Counted from the first letter of the stretch, positions 1 through 9,982 are shown. The stretch is 64,000 nt of DNA from Gerris lacustris (GCA_951217055.1 OX578282.1:11657877-11721876); one strand, 5' to 3'. Program-made: numbers and translations. Notes: generated from the sequence alone by a model not told the origin.

Positions 1-620
1 TTTAGAATAGCTCAGAACACGATGACAATGCATTATTTTAATACTTATAGCCATCTTTCAGCAGAATTTAATTCGTTTTCAGCAAATTTTGCTGTATGGA
101 AAGTTAGTTCGGAAAAAATCCGCAAGTTATTTTATTTGTTTTGACGTATCCCATATTTTTACGATCTTCATTATGACGGGTTTCAAATTTGTGATTTTTT
201 ATTAAGATGCAAACATTGAATGACAGCGAAAAGTAAACAAAGAAATAAATTAATTGACGTATGACAACCAGGTGTGTCTACACTTGGGTACTAGATATCG
301 GTTTATTTTTCTACATCTGTACTTCTTTAATTGTACATATTTTTCTTCTCTTACCCTCCCCTACACGGGACCATATCGATGGCACGGTTTAGATTCGGTG
401 TTGGTGAGATCCGTTGTTCAAAGATTTGTCCTTTTATAGGTTTAAGATCAGCTCTCTAGATGGTTGTCATTTGTGTGAAGTAAATAAATTCGGAACTATT
501 TACATTTCACTAACATTTTATATAACAATAAAAATTATATTATCAACATTACACATTATGATTAAAAAGAAAATTAAAAAACGTAGTATATAAAAAGTTC
601 TTTTTATCTGGTAATTATTA
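1..620 (+). mobile_element. Family A repeat, copy 1 (cut by window edge)
   Basis: Non-coding dispersed repeat of about 600 bp seen six times here. Full copies run from a TACTACGTTTTTATTAGC end, through runs of GTTTGTTT and the phrase AGCTCAGAACACGATGACAA, to a TTAAAAACGTAGTATAT end followed by a conserved AAAAAGTTCTTTTTATC tail. The short inverted match TACTACGTTTTTA / TAAAAACGTAGTA at the two ends suggests a non-autonomous DNA transposon. This copy lacks its first part because the window begins inside it. It abuts family B directly at about 620. Superfamily not assigned. Confidence 0.6.
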
Positions 621-1040
621 AACGTTTAGGTCCGCCTTAATAGTTTTAGCGATCTTTATTAATTCATAGCAGTGTCGTTGTTGATTTTACTAAAAAAAAC
701 TTGATTTGACATTATTTCTTATTTTTATTTTGAAATTTATTTGAAAAAAATGTTCGTCTCATCGAATAGGTAATGATAGAATTTTTTTCCCGTCCTGAAA
801 TTCCAATTTTAAATTTGAAGCTCACGTTTACGCGAGCATTGCGCGCGAACTCTTGGACGGATCACGCTGTCCAACAAACTTAGCATGACGATTAGTAAGA
901 GGAAGATGTATACCAAATTCCAACTAAATCAGTCAACTTTTACTCAAGTTATCGTCGGACACGTAAACGTTACAAACAGACAGACAGACAGACAGACAAT
1001 ATGCATATTTCGTTGAATGTAAGAAGCTCGCTTCAATAAA
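621..1040 (+). repeat. Family B repeat, copy 1
   Basis: Dispersed repeat marked by AACGTTTAGGTCCGC, the CG-rich segment TTTACGCGAGCATTGCGCGC, a (CAGA)n run and a GAAGCTCGCTT-like end. It has no open frame of interest. The layout (conserved core, then CAGACAGACAGA) is what one often sees in 3' tails of non-LTR elements or SINE-like derivatives, but the class is not proven. Copies here are at 621, 1940, 6836 (minus, split), 21151 (partial), 42905, 53385, 55488 and 63093 (minus). Confidence 0.6.
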
Positions 1041-1669
1041 ATTCTATTGAACACAGCTTAAGTTACATATAAACACCTAACTGTATTGAGTTCGCATTAG
1101 GGCATGCGGCAAGCGCAGGTTTATGTTTCTTCCCTGGGTAACCTGGCACATCAATACAAACATAACCTTCTTTCACAGCCATTATTATTATCACACATTA
1201 AAATCAGCTATTTTCTAATGATGCCAGAACTGGAAACCAAATATTTTCAAATACCAAACCAATACGGACATGATTGAGATAGTTTTCAATACACCATATA
1301 AACGTCGCTAATACTGACATATATTTTAATATTCTATGTCACATGCGTGATATAAAACTTCTTGTACTCCTCATCTTATAATAAGAAGTTAAGCTAAAGT
1401 AAGATGGAACCAAGTTAAGTCGAAACTAAAAGATTCCATCAATTCTTAAGCTTAAAACTCCTAGAATAAACAACTTGTGAGGATTATATGAAAGGATATA
1501 AAGAAGAGTTCCCGTATATAAACAGGGAGTATTATATTAATAACTTTAAAATACCTTCAAATCAATAAGTCAAGATACACTTCAAATATTGCGTTTCCAT
1601 ACCTAAAACAGAAATAAAGATTCATATTAGTATTTTTAGTACACAAGAAAGCAATGTATATAAATATAA
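1041..1669. other. No gene or recognised element
   Basis: AT-rich DNA with no long open frame, tandem repeat or match to other repeats in the window. Confidence 0.5.
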
Positions 1670-1832
1670 CTAGGCATCGCGTGGCTCTATCATTGAAGCG
1701 AGCGTATTGCAATAAAATACTGAATATTGAAATTTGTTAATCATAATGAATGTCATAGTTGAAGATAAGTGGAAGAGGGTAGTGAGGGGTAGAGTGGGGG
1801 TACTCAGTACAAAGCTTTACTTCCTAAACAAA
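1670..1832 (+). repeat. Family L repeat, copy 1
   Basis: Begins near TAGGCATCGCGTGGCTCTAT and ends with ACTTCCTAAACAAACC. A near-identical copy lies at 55321-55486, where it joins family B directly, and a shorter one at 41912-41985. L carries AAGCGAGCGTATTGCAAT, resembling the B terminal motif, so it may be an extension of B. Confidence 0.55.
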
Positions 1833-1939
1833 CCTATGCACAACACGACTATATAAGAATCTTAACCACCCGTAATAGCTTTAAAATATTATTATAAATG
1901 TATCACTTCATTACTCAAATACTACTTGTATCAAGTTGA

Positions 1940-2435
1940 AATTTTACATACTTGTTTCAATTGTACTTTAGACGATGTACATGAAGTTTTATTATAATCG
2001 TTACGTTAGAACATAAGATATCGGTAAAAAGGTTGTTTTCTCTATTTTAAACGTTTAGGTCCGCTTTAATAGTTTTAGCGATCTTTATTAATTCATAGCA
2101 GTGTCGTTGTTGGTTTTACTAAAAAATGTTATTTGAAAAAAATGTTCGTCACTTCGAATAGGTGATGATAGAATTTTTTCCCGTCTGAAATTCCAATTTT
2201 AAATTTGAAGCTCACGTTTACGCGAGTATTGCGCGCAAACTCTTAGACGGATCACGCTGTCCAACGAACTTAGCCTTAGTATTAGTGAAAGGAAGATGTA
2301 TACCAAATTTCAACTACATCGGTCAACCTTTACTCAAGTTATCGTCGGACACGTAAACGATACACACAGACAGACAGACAAGATGCATATTTCGTTGAAT
2401 GTAAGAAGCTCGCTTACGCTCGCTTCAATAATAAA
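1940..2435 (+). repeat. Family B repeat, copy 2
   Basis: Starts further upstream than copy 1, with TTGTACTTTAGAC and ATCGTTACGTTAGAAC, which recur at 53388. It runs through the CG-rich core and (CAGA)n to the GCTCGCTTACGCTCGCTTC end, and so defines the longer form of B at about 500 bp. Confidence 0.6.
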
Positions 2436-2813
2436 AGATCCCGAGCATCCATTAAGAAACTTTAATTACGTACGTCTTTCTGATATTAAATACGTGATAC
2501 AATAAACGTCGAACAATAAAAAGTCAACATTTTTCGCAAAAATAGGTGGCGATACAATTGTAATGGATTATATCTTCTTTAATTTTTTTTCAACCTTTTT
2601 GAGATTTTTCTGATAATTGTTTTCTAATAAGGTGTAAATATTAGAATTATAAATCACTTTTTGTGATTCGAAACAAAACCTTTGTAATTTACTAAAATTG
2701 GTTATATTTATTTGATTTGTACGACTCATATATTTTATTTTTGTAAAATAAAATAATATTTATATATTTACACGGTTTTGACAATTCTGAGCCACTTTTA
2801 ATAAAAAAATATT
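2436..2813. other. No gene or recognised element
   Basis: AT-rich spacer between a B and a C repeat. Only short frames are present, without codon structure. Confidence 0.5.
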
Positions 2814-3430
2814 GCTTCCGAGATTATCGAAGGTAACGGAAGCTATGTGATCGTTCTGAAGAACGAACATTTTTTAGGTCTCCGATTTCAAAAATGCCAA
2901 GACAGAAATCCGTTTCAGACATTATGGAAAATTTTTGGTTCCGTGTCTGTCTGACTGTCAGTCTGCCTGTCTCTCGGTCTGTCGCTCAAATTTTGCGAAT
3001 CAACATATTTTAAAAACAAATCATCTGATTTTATTGAAATTTGGACGGTAGGTCATAATTAGCCCATTGTTGGTCCCATATAAGTTTTAACCTTCTGCGC
3101 TCATTTGTTTCTCTTCCACATGCGCACAAACATACATTTATTTACACCAACATCTTCAAAAGTACTCATCTGATTTTTATGAAATTTTGATGGTTCGTCG
3201 AAAGTAGCCCGAAGATAGCCCCAGATTAATTTCCACCATCTGCGCTCTTTAAATTTTGTTAAATTGATACTTCAATACATTTAAAGAATCAAAACAATTT
3301 TGACAGATTAAAAAAACGGGGGAATAATTAAATAAATTGGATAATAATAAGTTTTAAAAGCATAAAATCATTAAAGTTTACGAAACAGGACGCGAGGAAG
3401 CTATGTGCCACACCAATTGGCAGAGTATTT
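2814..3430 (+). repeat. Family C repeat, copy 1 (full-length reference)
   Basis: Order of parts: a hairpin head (outer stem GCTTCCG/CGGAAGC, here with one change in the inner stem), a TCTGTCTG-rich stretch, then two related modules about 140 bp apart. Each module has GATTTT..TGAAATTT.GA, a TAGCCC motif and ACC.TCTGCGCTC. An AT-rich tail follows, ending in AGGAAGCTATGTGCCAC. The 12-mer GGAAGCTATGTG is present just after the head and again in the tail, in the same orientation. Eleven copies or fragments are in the window. It is non-coding and may be a SINE-like or LINE-tail repeat. Confidence 0.6.
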
Positions 3431-3537
3431 TTTTGATACCATCAAAAATAAGGGATGTTTACTCAAGGTAATTTCATTAAAGTTTGGAAGAAACAGATCA
3501 TTCTGTACACTAAATCAAAAAAAATATGAGTACCTAT

Positions 3538-4138
3538 TTTACTACGTTTTTATTAGCTTGCATTCTTGTTTGTTTGTTTGTCCGGTACACATCTGGCAAT
3601 CGATTTCTAACTAACTTCCCGAATAGCTAGACATTTGAAACTTTTAGCATAGCTCAGAACACGATGACAATGCATTATTTTAATACTTTTAGCCATCTTT
3701 CAGCAGAATTGAATTAGTTTTCAGCAAATTTTGCTGTGCGGAAAGTTAGTTCGGAAAAAATTCGCAAGTTATTTTATTTGTTTTGCCATATCCAATATTT
3801 ACGCAATCTTCATTTTGACGGGTCTCAAATTTGTGATAGATAAACATTGAATGACAGCAAAACAGGAAATATCGATTATATTATTTATCGATTATATTAT
3901 TTCAAATAAATCGATGGCACGCTTAGATTTGGTGTTGGGGAGATCCGTTGTACAAAGAGTTATCCTTTTATAGGTTTAAGATCAGCTCTCTGGATGGTTG
4001 TCATTTATGTGAAGTAAATAAATTCGGAACATTATATATTATATAACAATAACAACTATATTATCAACATTACATACGATTCAACAGAAAATTTAAAAAC
4101 GTAGTATATAAAAAGTTCTTTTTCTCTTGAAATTATTT
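3538..4138 (+). mobile_element. Family A repeat, copy 2
   Basis: Nearly complete copy, from TACTACGTTTTTATTAGC to ACGTAGTATATAAAAAGTTC and a TTTTCTCTTGAAATTATT tail. It has a short duplication around ATCGATTATATTATT relative to other copies. Confidence 0.65.
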
Positions 4139-4845
4139 AAAGGTATAAGAACAAGAAAGAAGAATAAAAGAAGAAGAATAAATTATGATTTTCTTTTCGA
4201 AAAATCTCTTTAATAGAGTATCCAATAAACACGGAATAAATTTGGACACACTTCATAAATTTCTTTGATGTAATAATGATAAGAATTTTTAAAAAATAGC
4301 TGTTATAAATGACACAAAAAGAAAACAAGGAATAATTAAAGGATTAAACAGTTAAAACCGAAGAGATCAATTTAATTTTAAAAAAAAAGAGAACAAGGGT
4401 TTGAAAGGAATCAGATTGAATACGACAGAAAGCTCAAAAAGGGTGAAATAACAAGGTTTGAGCAAAGCTAAGGCTTTGAGTAGAAAGTTTAAGGGATTTA
4501 CAACTCTGAAAAGAGATTTATAGGACCATTCAAAGTATCTTAACACCGTTTTTTGAATGACTAAGTTATAACATTAACATTTCTTTATTCTTATAATAAA
4601 GGATAAATCAAAGTTATTTCCAATATTTTCGTCTCATTACTAACGACTTCTAAAGACTTATTTATGATTTTTGAACATTCTTAATTAAAAAAAAATTGAT
4701 TTTTAATAATTGAAAGAGCGTAGTGAGTTCTTCGTTGTGTTTTCATTTTTGATTCTTGGTCTATGCAAGTTCTTAATCCAACACATAACTAGTATTTGAA
4801 CGAGCAGGGTAAGTTCTTCACTTCAGAGATTCGAAAAGTTTGATA
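4139..4845. other. No gene or recognised element
   Basis: Strongly AT- and purine-rich. Frames on either strand are low complexity (Phe, Ile, Tyr, Ser) and look random. Confidence 0.5.
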
Positions 4846-5280
4846 ATCTATGATTGATACGAAATATAAACATTTTACCTCTGTTTATATGAGTAGAAAG
4901 TGATTCTTTTCGTAGATATATTCATTGCGCATGCGCGTTTCATAATTATCCTCTTTTTTCCGCCCTAGTGCCGTAAAAAAGAAGAATTCTTCACCTTAAC
5001 GCACGATTAGCGTGTTTGTTTACATTTAATAAAACTAATTTGCTGTTTGTTTAATTAAAGTAACTTTTCATCGAGTTTTTAGATAAATAAAATGAGTGAT
5101 TTAAGTGATTATGACGAATGTGAGGAGAATAATACGCCTCCCGAAATAATTAATTCGGCACAAAATACAACTAATGAATTCATCTTTATCAAAAGAGAAA
5201 TACGAAATTACATACAGGAAGTTTCATATATATTTTTTTATTTATCTATTATTAAAATCCAACAATCGTAGATAAAGTTG
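4846..5280 (+). mobile_element. Family M element, copy 1, carrying a gene first exon
   Basis: About 435 bp bounded by short inverted ends (ATCTATGATTGATACG on the left, CAATCGTAGATAAA on the right; consensus TATCTACGATTG). Inside are TTGCGCATGCGCG (an NRF-1-like palindrome often found at promoters), an inverted repeat around GAAGAATTC, and a start codon opening the exon listed at 5092. It continues into E at 5281. I read it as a small element that has copied the promoter and first exon of a gene. Confidence 0.5.
5092..5240 (+). pseudogene. First-exon fragment, Crypton-like tyrosine recombinase (broken)
   Basis: Reads MSDLSDYDE, then ENNTPPEIINSAQNTT, then loses frame through a 6-7 base deletion before SLSKEKYEITYRKF. 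From memory, acidic start + NTPPEI..A...T...LLP..S...YE..Y..F is the N-terminus of a large arthropod family of tyrosine-recombinase-like proteins, apparently derived from Crypton transposons. Only the start is present. The DNA-binding core and catalytic domain (Arg, His, Tyr residues) are absent, so no activity is possible. Homology ends at KF, about 35 bp before the M right end. The family link needs a protein search. Confidence 0.45.
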
Positions 5281-5412
5281 GTACGGTACGCAACTCGTGC
5301 GAAAACTGCATTATACTGTACTCGTGTGGTTTTACCACCCTCGCTGTCACTCGGGTGCTAACTGCACACTCGCAAGCAAAATGCTACTTTCCGCACTAGA
5401 CGCGTAATATAC
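5281..5412 (+). mobile_element. Family E palindromic MITE-like repeat, copy 1
   Basis: About 132 bp, CG-richer than its surroundings. Its ends mirror each other imperfectly (GTACGGTACGCAACTCGTGC against GTACATTACGCGTCGAGTGC read from the other end). Inner parts also mirror (GCATTTTGC / GCAAAATGC; CCCTCGCTGTC..GGG). It has no coding potential. E always abuts the right end of M in this window (5280, 9704 in inverted form, 10220), so M+E behaves as one unit. Confidence 0.6.
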
Positions 5413-5812
5413 TATTATCTACGATTGATACGAAATATAAACATTGTATCTCTGTTTAGATGCGTAGAAAGTGATTCTTTACGTACTTGTATTCATTGCG
5501 CATGCGCGCGTCTCATAGTTCTGAAGAATTCCGCTTCTTTACCACCCTAGGGCTGTAAAGAAGAGGAATTCTTTAGCTGTACGCACGATTAGCGGGTTTG
5601 TTTACATTTAACAAAACTAATTTGCTGTTCTTTTATTAAAGTAACTGTTTATATCGAGTTTTTAGTGAAAAATAATGAGTGAATTAAGTGACTTTGACGA
5701 AAATGTGGAGAATAATACTCCTCCAGAAATAATTAATTCGGCAAAAAATACAACTCAAGAATTAATGCCATCTTTATCAAGAGAGAGATACGAACTTACA
5801 TACAGCAAGTTT
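5413..5812 (+). mobile_element. Family M element, copy 2
   Basis: In tandem with M copy 1 and E copy 1. It begins TATCTACGATTGATACG and has GCGCATGCGCG and the inverted repeat at 5519-5575 (AAGAATTCC.. / ..GAGGAATTC). It is cut at its 3' end by a join to a partial E at about 5812. Confidence 0.5.
5675..5811 (+). pseudogene. First-exon fragment, Crypton-like tyrosine recombinase (frame intact)
   Basis: Best-preserved of three M-borne exons. It opens MSELSDFDENVENNTPPE and runs IINSAKNTTQELMPSLS, then RERYELTYSKF, after which it reads straight into E sequence. The pattern (acidic start, NTPP, LMPSLS, YE.TY.KF) matches what I recall of the N-terminus of arthropod tyrosine-recombinase-like proteins. 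The start codon is the first ATG after an AT-rich leader and is shared by all copies. No splice donor is visible after KF and no catalytic domain follows. It could be a decayed transposon end or a captured host exon. Confidence 0.45.
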
Positions 5813-5917
5813 TGCATTGCTCGTGTGGTTTTATTACCCTCGCTGTCGCTCGGGTGCAAACTCCACGCTCGCATGCAAAATGATACTTTCCGCACTCGAC
5901 GCGTAATGTACTATTAC
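5813..5917 (+). mobile_element. Family E repeat, copy 2 (left end missing)
   Basis: Begins inside E (TTGCTCGTGTGGTTTTA) and keeps the right end GACGCGTAATGTACTATTA. The join to the exon of M copy 2 looks like a deletion between adjacent M and E. Confidence 0.55.
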
Positions 5918-5945
5918 TTGTGAGTCTAAAGTGTCTTATAAACGA

Positions 5946-6198
5946 GCAACATTTTTCGGTAATAATGACCGAGTTACATTGCTCAAAATCCAGTAATATT
6001 GGCGGCAGTATGTTCATATGGCCCAGCAACATTTTTCGGTAATAATGACCGAGTTACATTGCTCAAAATCCAGTAATATTGGCGGCAGTATGTTCGTATG
6101 GCCCAGCAACATTTTTCGGTAATAATGACCGAGTTACATTGCTCAAAATCCAGTAATATTGGCGGCAGTATGTTCATATGGCCCAGCAACATTTTCGG
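5946..6198 (+). repeat. 80-bp tandem repeat, three full units plus a short fourth
   Basis: Units start at 5946, 6026 and 6106 with GCAACATTTTTCGGTAATAA and are nearly identical. A fourth begins at 6186 and departs after about 13 bases. The period is exactly 80, not a multiple of three, so open frames across it shift between units and are not evidence of a protein. Confidence 0.9.
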
Positions 6199-6199
6199 C

Positions 6200-6598
6200 A
6201 ACGAGGTGATGACTTGTTGCCAGCATTATTGATGGCCAAAATGTATCCAGGTAGCGCGAAAATTTGTGCTGTAGGACCGCAGATAATTCTTATCTGCAAA
6301 AATATTGACTATCTTATAAGGTAATCTTAAATATTAAATAAGAGCAGATATACTGGGACAACTGGAAGGTTTTATAAAATAAATGCAATCAAGAATAAAA
6401 CTAACTATAAAATAAACTTAGAAATTATTATTATTGAAACTCGTGAAATTCAATTTATATGGGCAGGCTCAAGTTCTTCACGGGATGTTATGATTATTAT
6501 CATTATATTTAATTAGATATTTATTAATAATTATAACCCAAAAGGGGGGTAAATCTGCCATATCGACAACTTTTTATGATTGATTTTTTTTTATTTTT
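6200..6598. other. No gene recognised
   Basis: Single-copy-looking DNA after the 80-bp array. A 48-codon frame (6178-6324) continues from the last repeat unit but matches nothing I recognise. Confidence 0.4.
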
Positions 6599-6835
6599 GC
6601 TTCCGAGATTACCGAAGGTAACGGAAGCATTGTGTTCACTTTTGAGGACGAAAAATGTTATGTCTCCGATTTTAAAAATTCCAAGACAAAAACCCTTTTC
6701 AGACATCAGGGAACATTTTTGGTCTTGTGTCTGTCTGTCGGTCTCTGTGTTAACGTCCCCTGAAACGTGAGACGATAATTTGAGTACAAGTGGATCGATT
6801 TTGATGAAATGTGGCAGACATGTTCATTTTACCAA
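6599..6835 (+). repeat. Family C repeat, copy 2 (head only)
   Basis: Hairpin head GCTTCCG..CGGAAGC, then the sequence to TCTGTCTGTC. After that it runs into a minus-strand B at the shared phrase ACGATAATTTGAG, so it is a C/B hybrid. Confidence 0.55.
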
Positions 6836-6930
6836 TGCTCAGGACTAGTTCGTTGGACAACTTTATCTGCCCAAGCGTTCGCGCGCAACGCTCGCGTGAA
6901 CGCGAACTTCAAATTTAAAATTAGAATTTT

Positions 6931-7488
6931 AGGAATTATAATACAATCCTTTTACCCATTTGGACCTATGGAATTGAGCTCTGGGGTTGCACCAAGCGCT
7001 CAAATTCCTATAGACTCCAATCCCTTCAATCAAAGATCCTTCGAAAAATCACCAATTCCCCACCATACGTTTCTAACCTTACAACTCACCACGACCTAAA
7101 AATTCCTTTTGTTCATGACCTCGCTTCTACCCGTTATAAACATTTCCATGAAACCTTAAATCACCATCCTAATCCTTTAGTCAAATCCATGGCATCCCTT
7201 CATATCCCTGATCAACCACCCCGTCGGCTGAAGAGGCATTGGCCTCGTGACCTTCTACTATAGTTCACAACCTCAACCGATGCACTAGATTTAATGTTAC
7301 TGTTTAATGTTAATGTTATGGACTACATGTTAGATTAATGATACGCACGACAGGAGTACTACCACTGGGTAGCCTCTCCTCTCATTACAATCCATGTCAC
7401 TCATAAAATTTGTTATCATTATTACTTATAGCAAAATGAATTTGCAAGTAATTTATATGTAAAATTAAAAAAAAAAAAAAAAAAAAAA
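6931..7488 (+). mobile_element. 5'-truncated Jockey-type LINE with poly(A)
   Basis: The last 106 codons of ORF2, a stop at 7261-7263, a 3' untranslated region of about 200 bp, and an uninterrupted 22-base A tract at 7467-7488. 5' truncation with a poly(A) end is the normal outcome of target-primed reverse transcription. The flanks are family B on both sides. Confidence 0.85.
6943..7263 (+). pseudogene. Jockey ORF2 reverse transcriptase, C-terminal fragment
   Basis: Uninterrupted for 106 codons to the TAG. Signature blocks are IWTYGIELWG, then a KRSN..RLQSLQSKILR segment, VSNLTTHHDLKIPF, NHHPNPLVKSM and RRLKRHWPRDLLL. This is the recognisable tail of insect Jockey-clade ORF2, downstream of the reverse-transcriptase palm; the YADD motif and the endonuclease domain are missing. 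There is no start codon of its own and it cannot encode a working enzyme. The absence of frameshifts or internal stops suggests a fairly recent insertion relative to the other coding remnants here. Confidence 0.85.
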
Positions 7489-7545
7489 GGTCGGGGAAAA
7501 AAATCTAACTTCATCTATTCAATGAGACAAACATTTTTTTTTATC

Positions 7546-8970
7546 GATGTTCCTTTGCCGACAAATTATTTAAAAAAAAAAAGGGTAAAATGAAACAATA
7601 AAAAAAATAAAACTATCAAAATCGGCCAAAAAAAATGTTGAGGGGGATACTAGAGCAGATTTAACCAAACGGAGGTCTTATCTTTTTTTTTAAAACATAA
7701 CAGGAGTAAAAAAAATCCAAGTAAATAATTTATCTTTTATCGTTTTATATACATAGTTTTCTGTTTTTTTAAAGCTTAAAACAAATTTAAGGGTACAAAC
7801 GATAGAAACGTGCTTCTAGCAAAGCAATAAGGATTATTCTCTCTTTTATCATTATATCCTAAGGCCATAGGAAAAACAGTATACAATCATAGAATTTTAT
7901 AGCAAGAACATCGTTAAAATAATAGAACCAAGTATAAAGTAAGTTATATAAAAGTGTCTGCATACTATGCTTTCCTGACTATAAAAATATAAATATATAT
8001 TGTATATATGAAAAAAACAAAAAAAAACATAAATATTTTGGCGGAATAAAACAAAAGAAAAACATCGCATTCGAGGCTTTTTAACTATAGAAACCAAAAA
8101 AGGGGTAACGGAACAATATAAAATGAAAATTTCATAAAATAAACGATAAATAGAGAGTTAAAACTAAAAAAAAAGAGAAGGAAATGAGAGGGAACCTTTT
8201 TCAACAGTGAAGAAAAAGAGAGTGAAATAATAAAACGAAGAGAGAGATAGGAAATAAAAGCCTCTTTTTGTGTGGGTTGTAGTAACTAGAAGTTTTTGTC
8301 TTTGTGTGGTTTAAAAAAAAAGAAAAAAGTTAAAAAAAAACAAAAAAGGCAAAAAGGGGCGAGTTTGTAAGTTTTAGAGGCTTTATTGAATAGAAGAAGG
8401 TTAAAAAGCACGCCTGGTAATTAATAAAGAGAAAATTCCTAAGTCTAAAGAAGACTTCAATAGAGAAACCGACATAGAAAAACAAAAGAGTATTGTAGAA
8501 CAGGACAAAAACAAACAGGAGTAAAATAAGTCAACGCAGCAAAAATAACTAGGACTATGATATTAAATTAGCCTCAGAAAATGAAATATTCTCTGTTTTC
8601 TAGCTATTTTGCTGAAAATATTAAAGAATTCAACACTCTAGGAATACAAATGCTTTTATACAATAATTATGAAAAAGGGGTGAATTACATTATCTCGTTT
8701 TATTCAAAAAGGCAAATAAATTTCATCAAAAAATCTTCTTTTTCTTTTGTTGTTTTAAAATAAACCACAAATTTCGATAAAAAGAAAGATCATTTTTCAG
8801 TATTGTTCAACTATTTCAGCACTCGATAAATTGAGTAAAAGATTATAAATGATTCTAAATTATAATGATGTTTTATAAATGATAATTTAAATTAGAGGTC
8901 AACCAAGGTTAAATATGTTAAAAAATACTAATTTTCTCCATTTCATGGAAAAACATTGTATCATAGATAT
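7546..8970. other. No gene; A-rich stretch
   Basis: Long A-rich runs on the plus strand (many AAAAAA tracts). Open frames are low complexity. A lone match to a MITE end (TTAGAGGTCAACCAAGG near 8891, compare 33610) is the only recognisable piece. Confidence 0.45.
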
Positions 8971-9237
8971 TGTAACGGGGATTTGATGAGTGAAATAAAG
9001 AAGAATAATACATGTTTGATATATATATTCATTGGTATATAATTGTGTATGTGTGATTGTTGGTTGATGTGTACACCTCCAGAGCTAAGATCGGACACCC
9101 CGTGTATCTCTAAGCTAGGGCTTAGTCTGATAGATTCTTGGTGGGGGAAAGCACCACTAGACAGAAATTCCAGCCTTTGCTAGCCTAAGGTTTACACTGC
9201 TTTCCTAGAATATTCAGGACTTGGCTTCCCCGTTACA
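8971..9237 (+). mobile_element. Solo LTR, Gypsy-like
   Basis: 267 bp beginning TGTAACGGGG and ending CCCCGTTACA: perfect 10-base inverted ends of the TG..CA type. Flanked by the 4-bp direct repeat ATAT (8967-8970 and 9238-9241), the target-site size of Ty3/Gypsy elements. An AATAAA lies at about 8993. No second LTR, primer-binding site or internal coding sequence is next to it, so it is a solo LTR left by LTR-LTR recombination. The strand is arbitrary. Confidence 0.8.
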
Positions 9238-9570
9238 ATATGTTTTTGGGCATTGAATCCACATTTCAATATTTTTCCATGAAGTGGAAAAAACCAGCAT
9301 ACTATGGCCTAATTCATATAGTATATGGATCTTAAGGTGTGAAGTTATATAACATTCCTTTTTTCTTAGGCAGTTTTTGAACCCTTTGTTCTCAATTCTA
9401 ATTAAAAAAAAGTATTAAAAATATTTTTTATCTACGATTGATAAGAAGTATAAATATCTCTGTTTAGATGCGTTGAAAGTGATTCTTTTCGTAGTTGTAT
9501 TCATTGCGCATGCGCGTTTCATAATTCTTCACCTTATCGCACGATTAGCGTGTTTGTTTACATTTGACAA

Positions 9571-9704
9571 TAGTACATTACGCGTCGAGTGCGGAAAATA
9601 GCATTTTGCATGCGAGTGTGGAGTTTGCACCCGAGCGACAGCGAGGGTAGTAAAACCACACGAGCAATGCAAAATGCCGTTTTCGCACGAGTTGCGTACC
9701 GTAC
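9571..9704 (-). mobile_element. Family E repeat, copy 3
   Basis: Complete inverted copy, from AGTACATTACGCGTCGAGTG to GCACGAGTTGCGTACCGTAC. It joins the (inverted) right end of M copy 4, repeating the M-E adjacency seen at 5280. Confidence 0.6.
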
Positions 9705-9749
9705 TTTATCTACGATTGTTAGATTTAAATAATAAATACAGAAAAAAAT

Positions 9750-9884
9750 CTTGCTGTATGTAAGTTCGTATCTCTTCTCTTGATAAAGATGGCATTAATC
9801 TTGAGTTGTATTTTTTGCCGAATTAATTATTTCTGGAGGAGTATTATTCTCCACATTTTCGTCAAAGTCACTTGATTCACTCAT
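9750..9884 (-). pseudogene. First-exon fragment, Crypton-like tyrosine recombinase (broken)
   Basis: Minus-strand copy of the exon in M copy 2. It starts MSESSDFDENVENNTPPE, then a one-base deletion after ..NTTQ shifts the frame to a stop, and a compensating insertion later restores RYELTYSK. Non-functional. Comparison with 5675-5811 shows the same start codon, leader and end point. Confidence 0.45.
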
Positions 9885-9982
9885 TGTTTTTCACTAAAAA
9901 CTCGATATAAAAGTTACTTTTATTAAACAAACAGCAAATTAGTCTTGTTAAATGTAAACAAACTTGCTAATCGTGCGTAAAG

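Larger units (their letters stand above)
6836..7545 (-). repeat. Family B repeat, copy on minus strand, split by a LINE
   Basis: The left part, to about 6930, carries the inverse of the CG-rich B core (CGTTCGCGCGCAACGCTCGC). The right part resumes after the poly(A) at 7489 with ATTCAATGAGACAAACATTT, which is how B continues at 63370. The Jockey fragment therefore sits inside this B copy. Confidence 0.6.

Noticed and set aside
6178..6324. 48-codon frame starting MAQQHFRQRGDD
   Set aside because: Begins in the last tandem unit and reads into unique DNA. Short, unrecognised, and not needed to explain the sequence.
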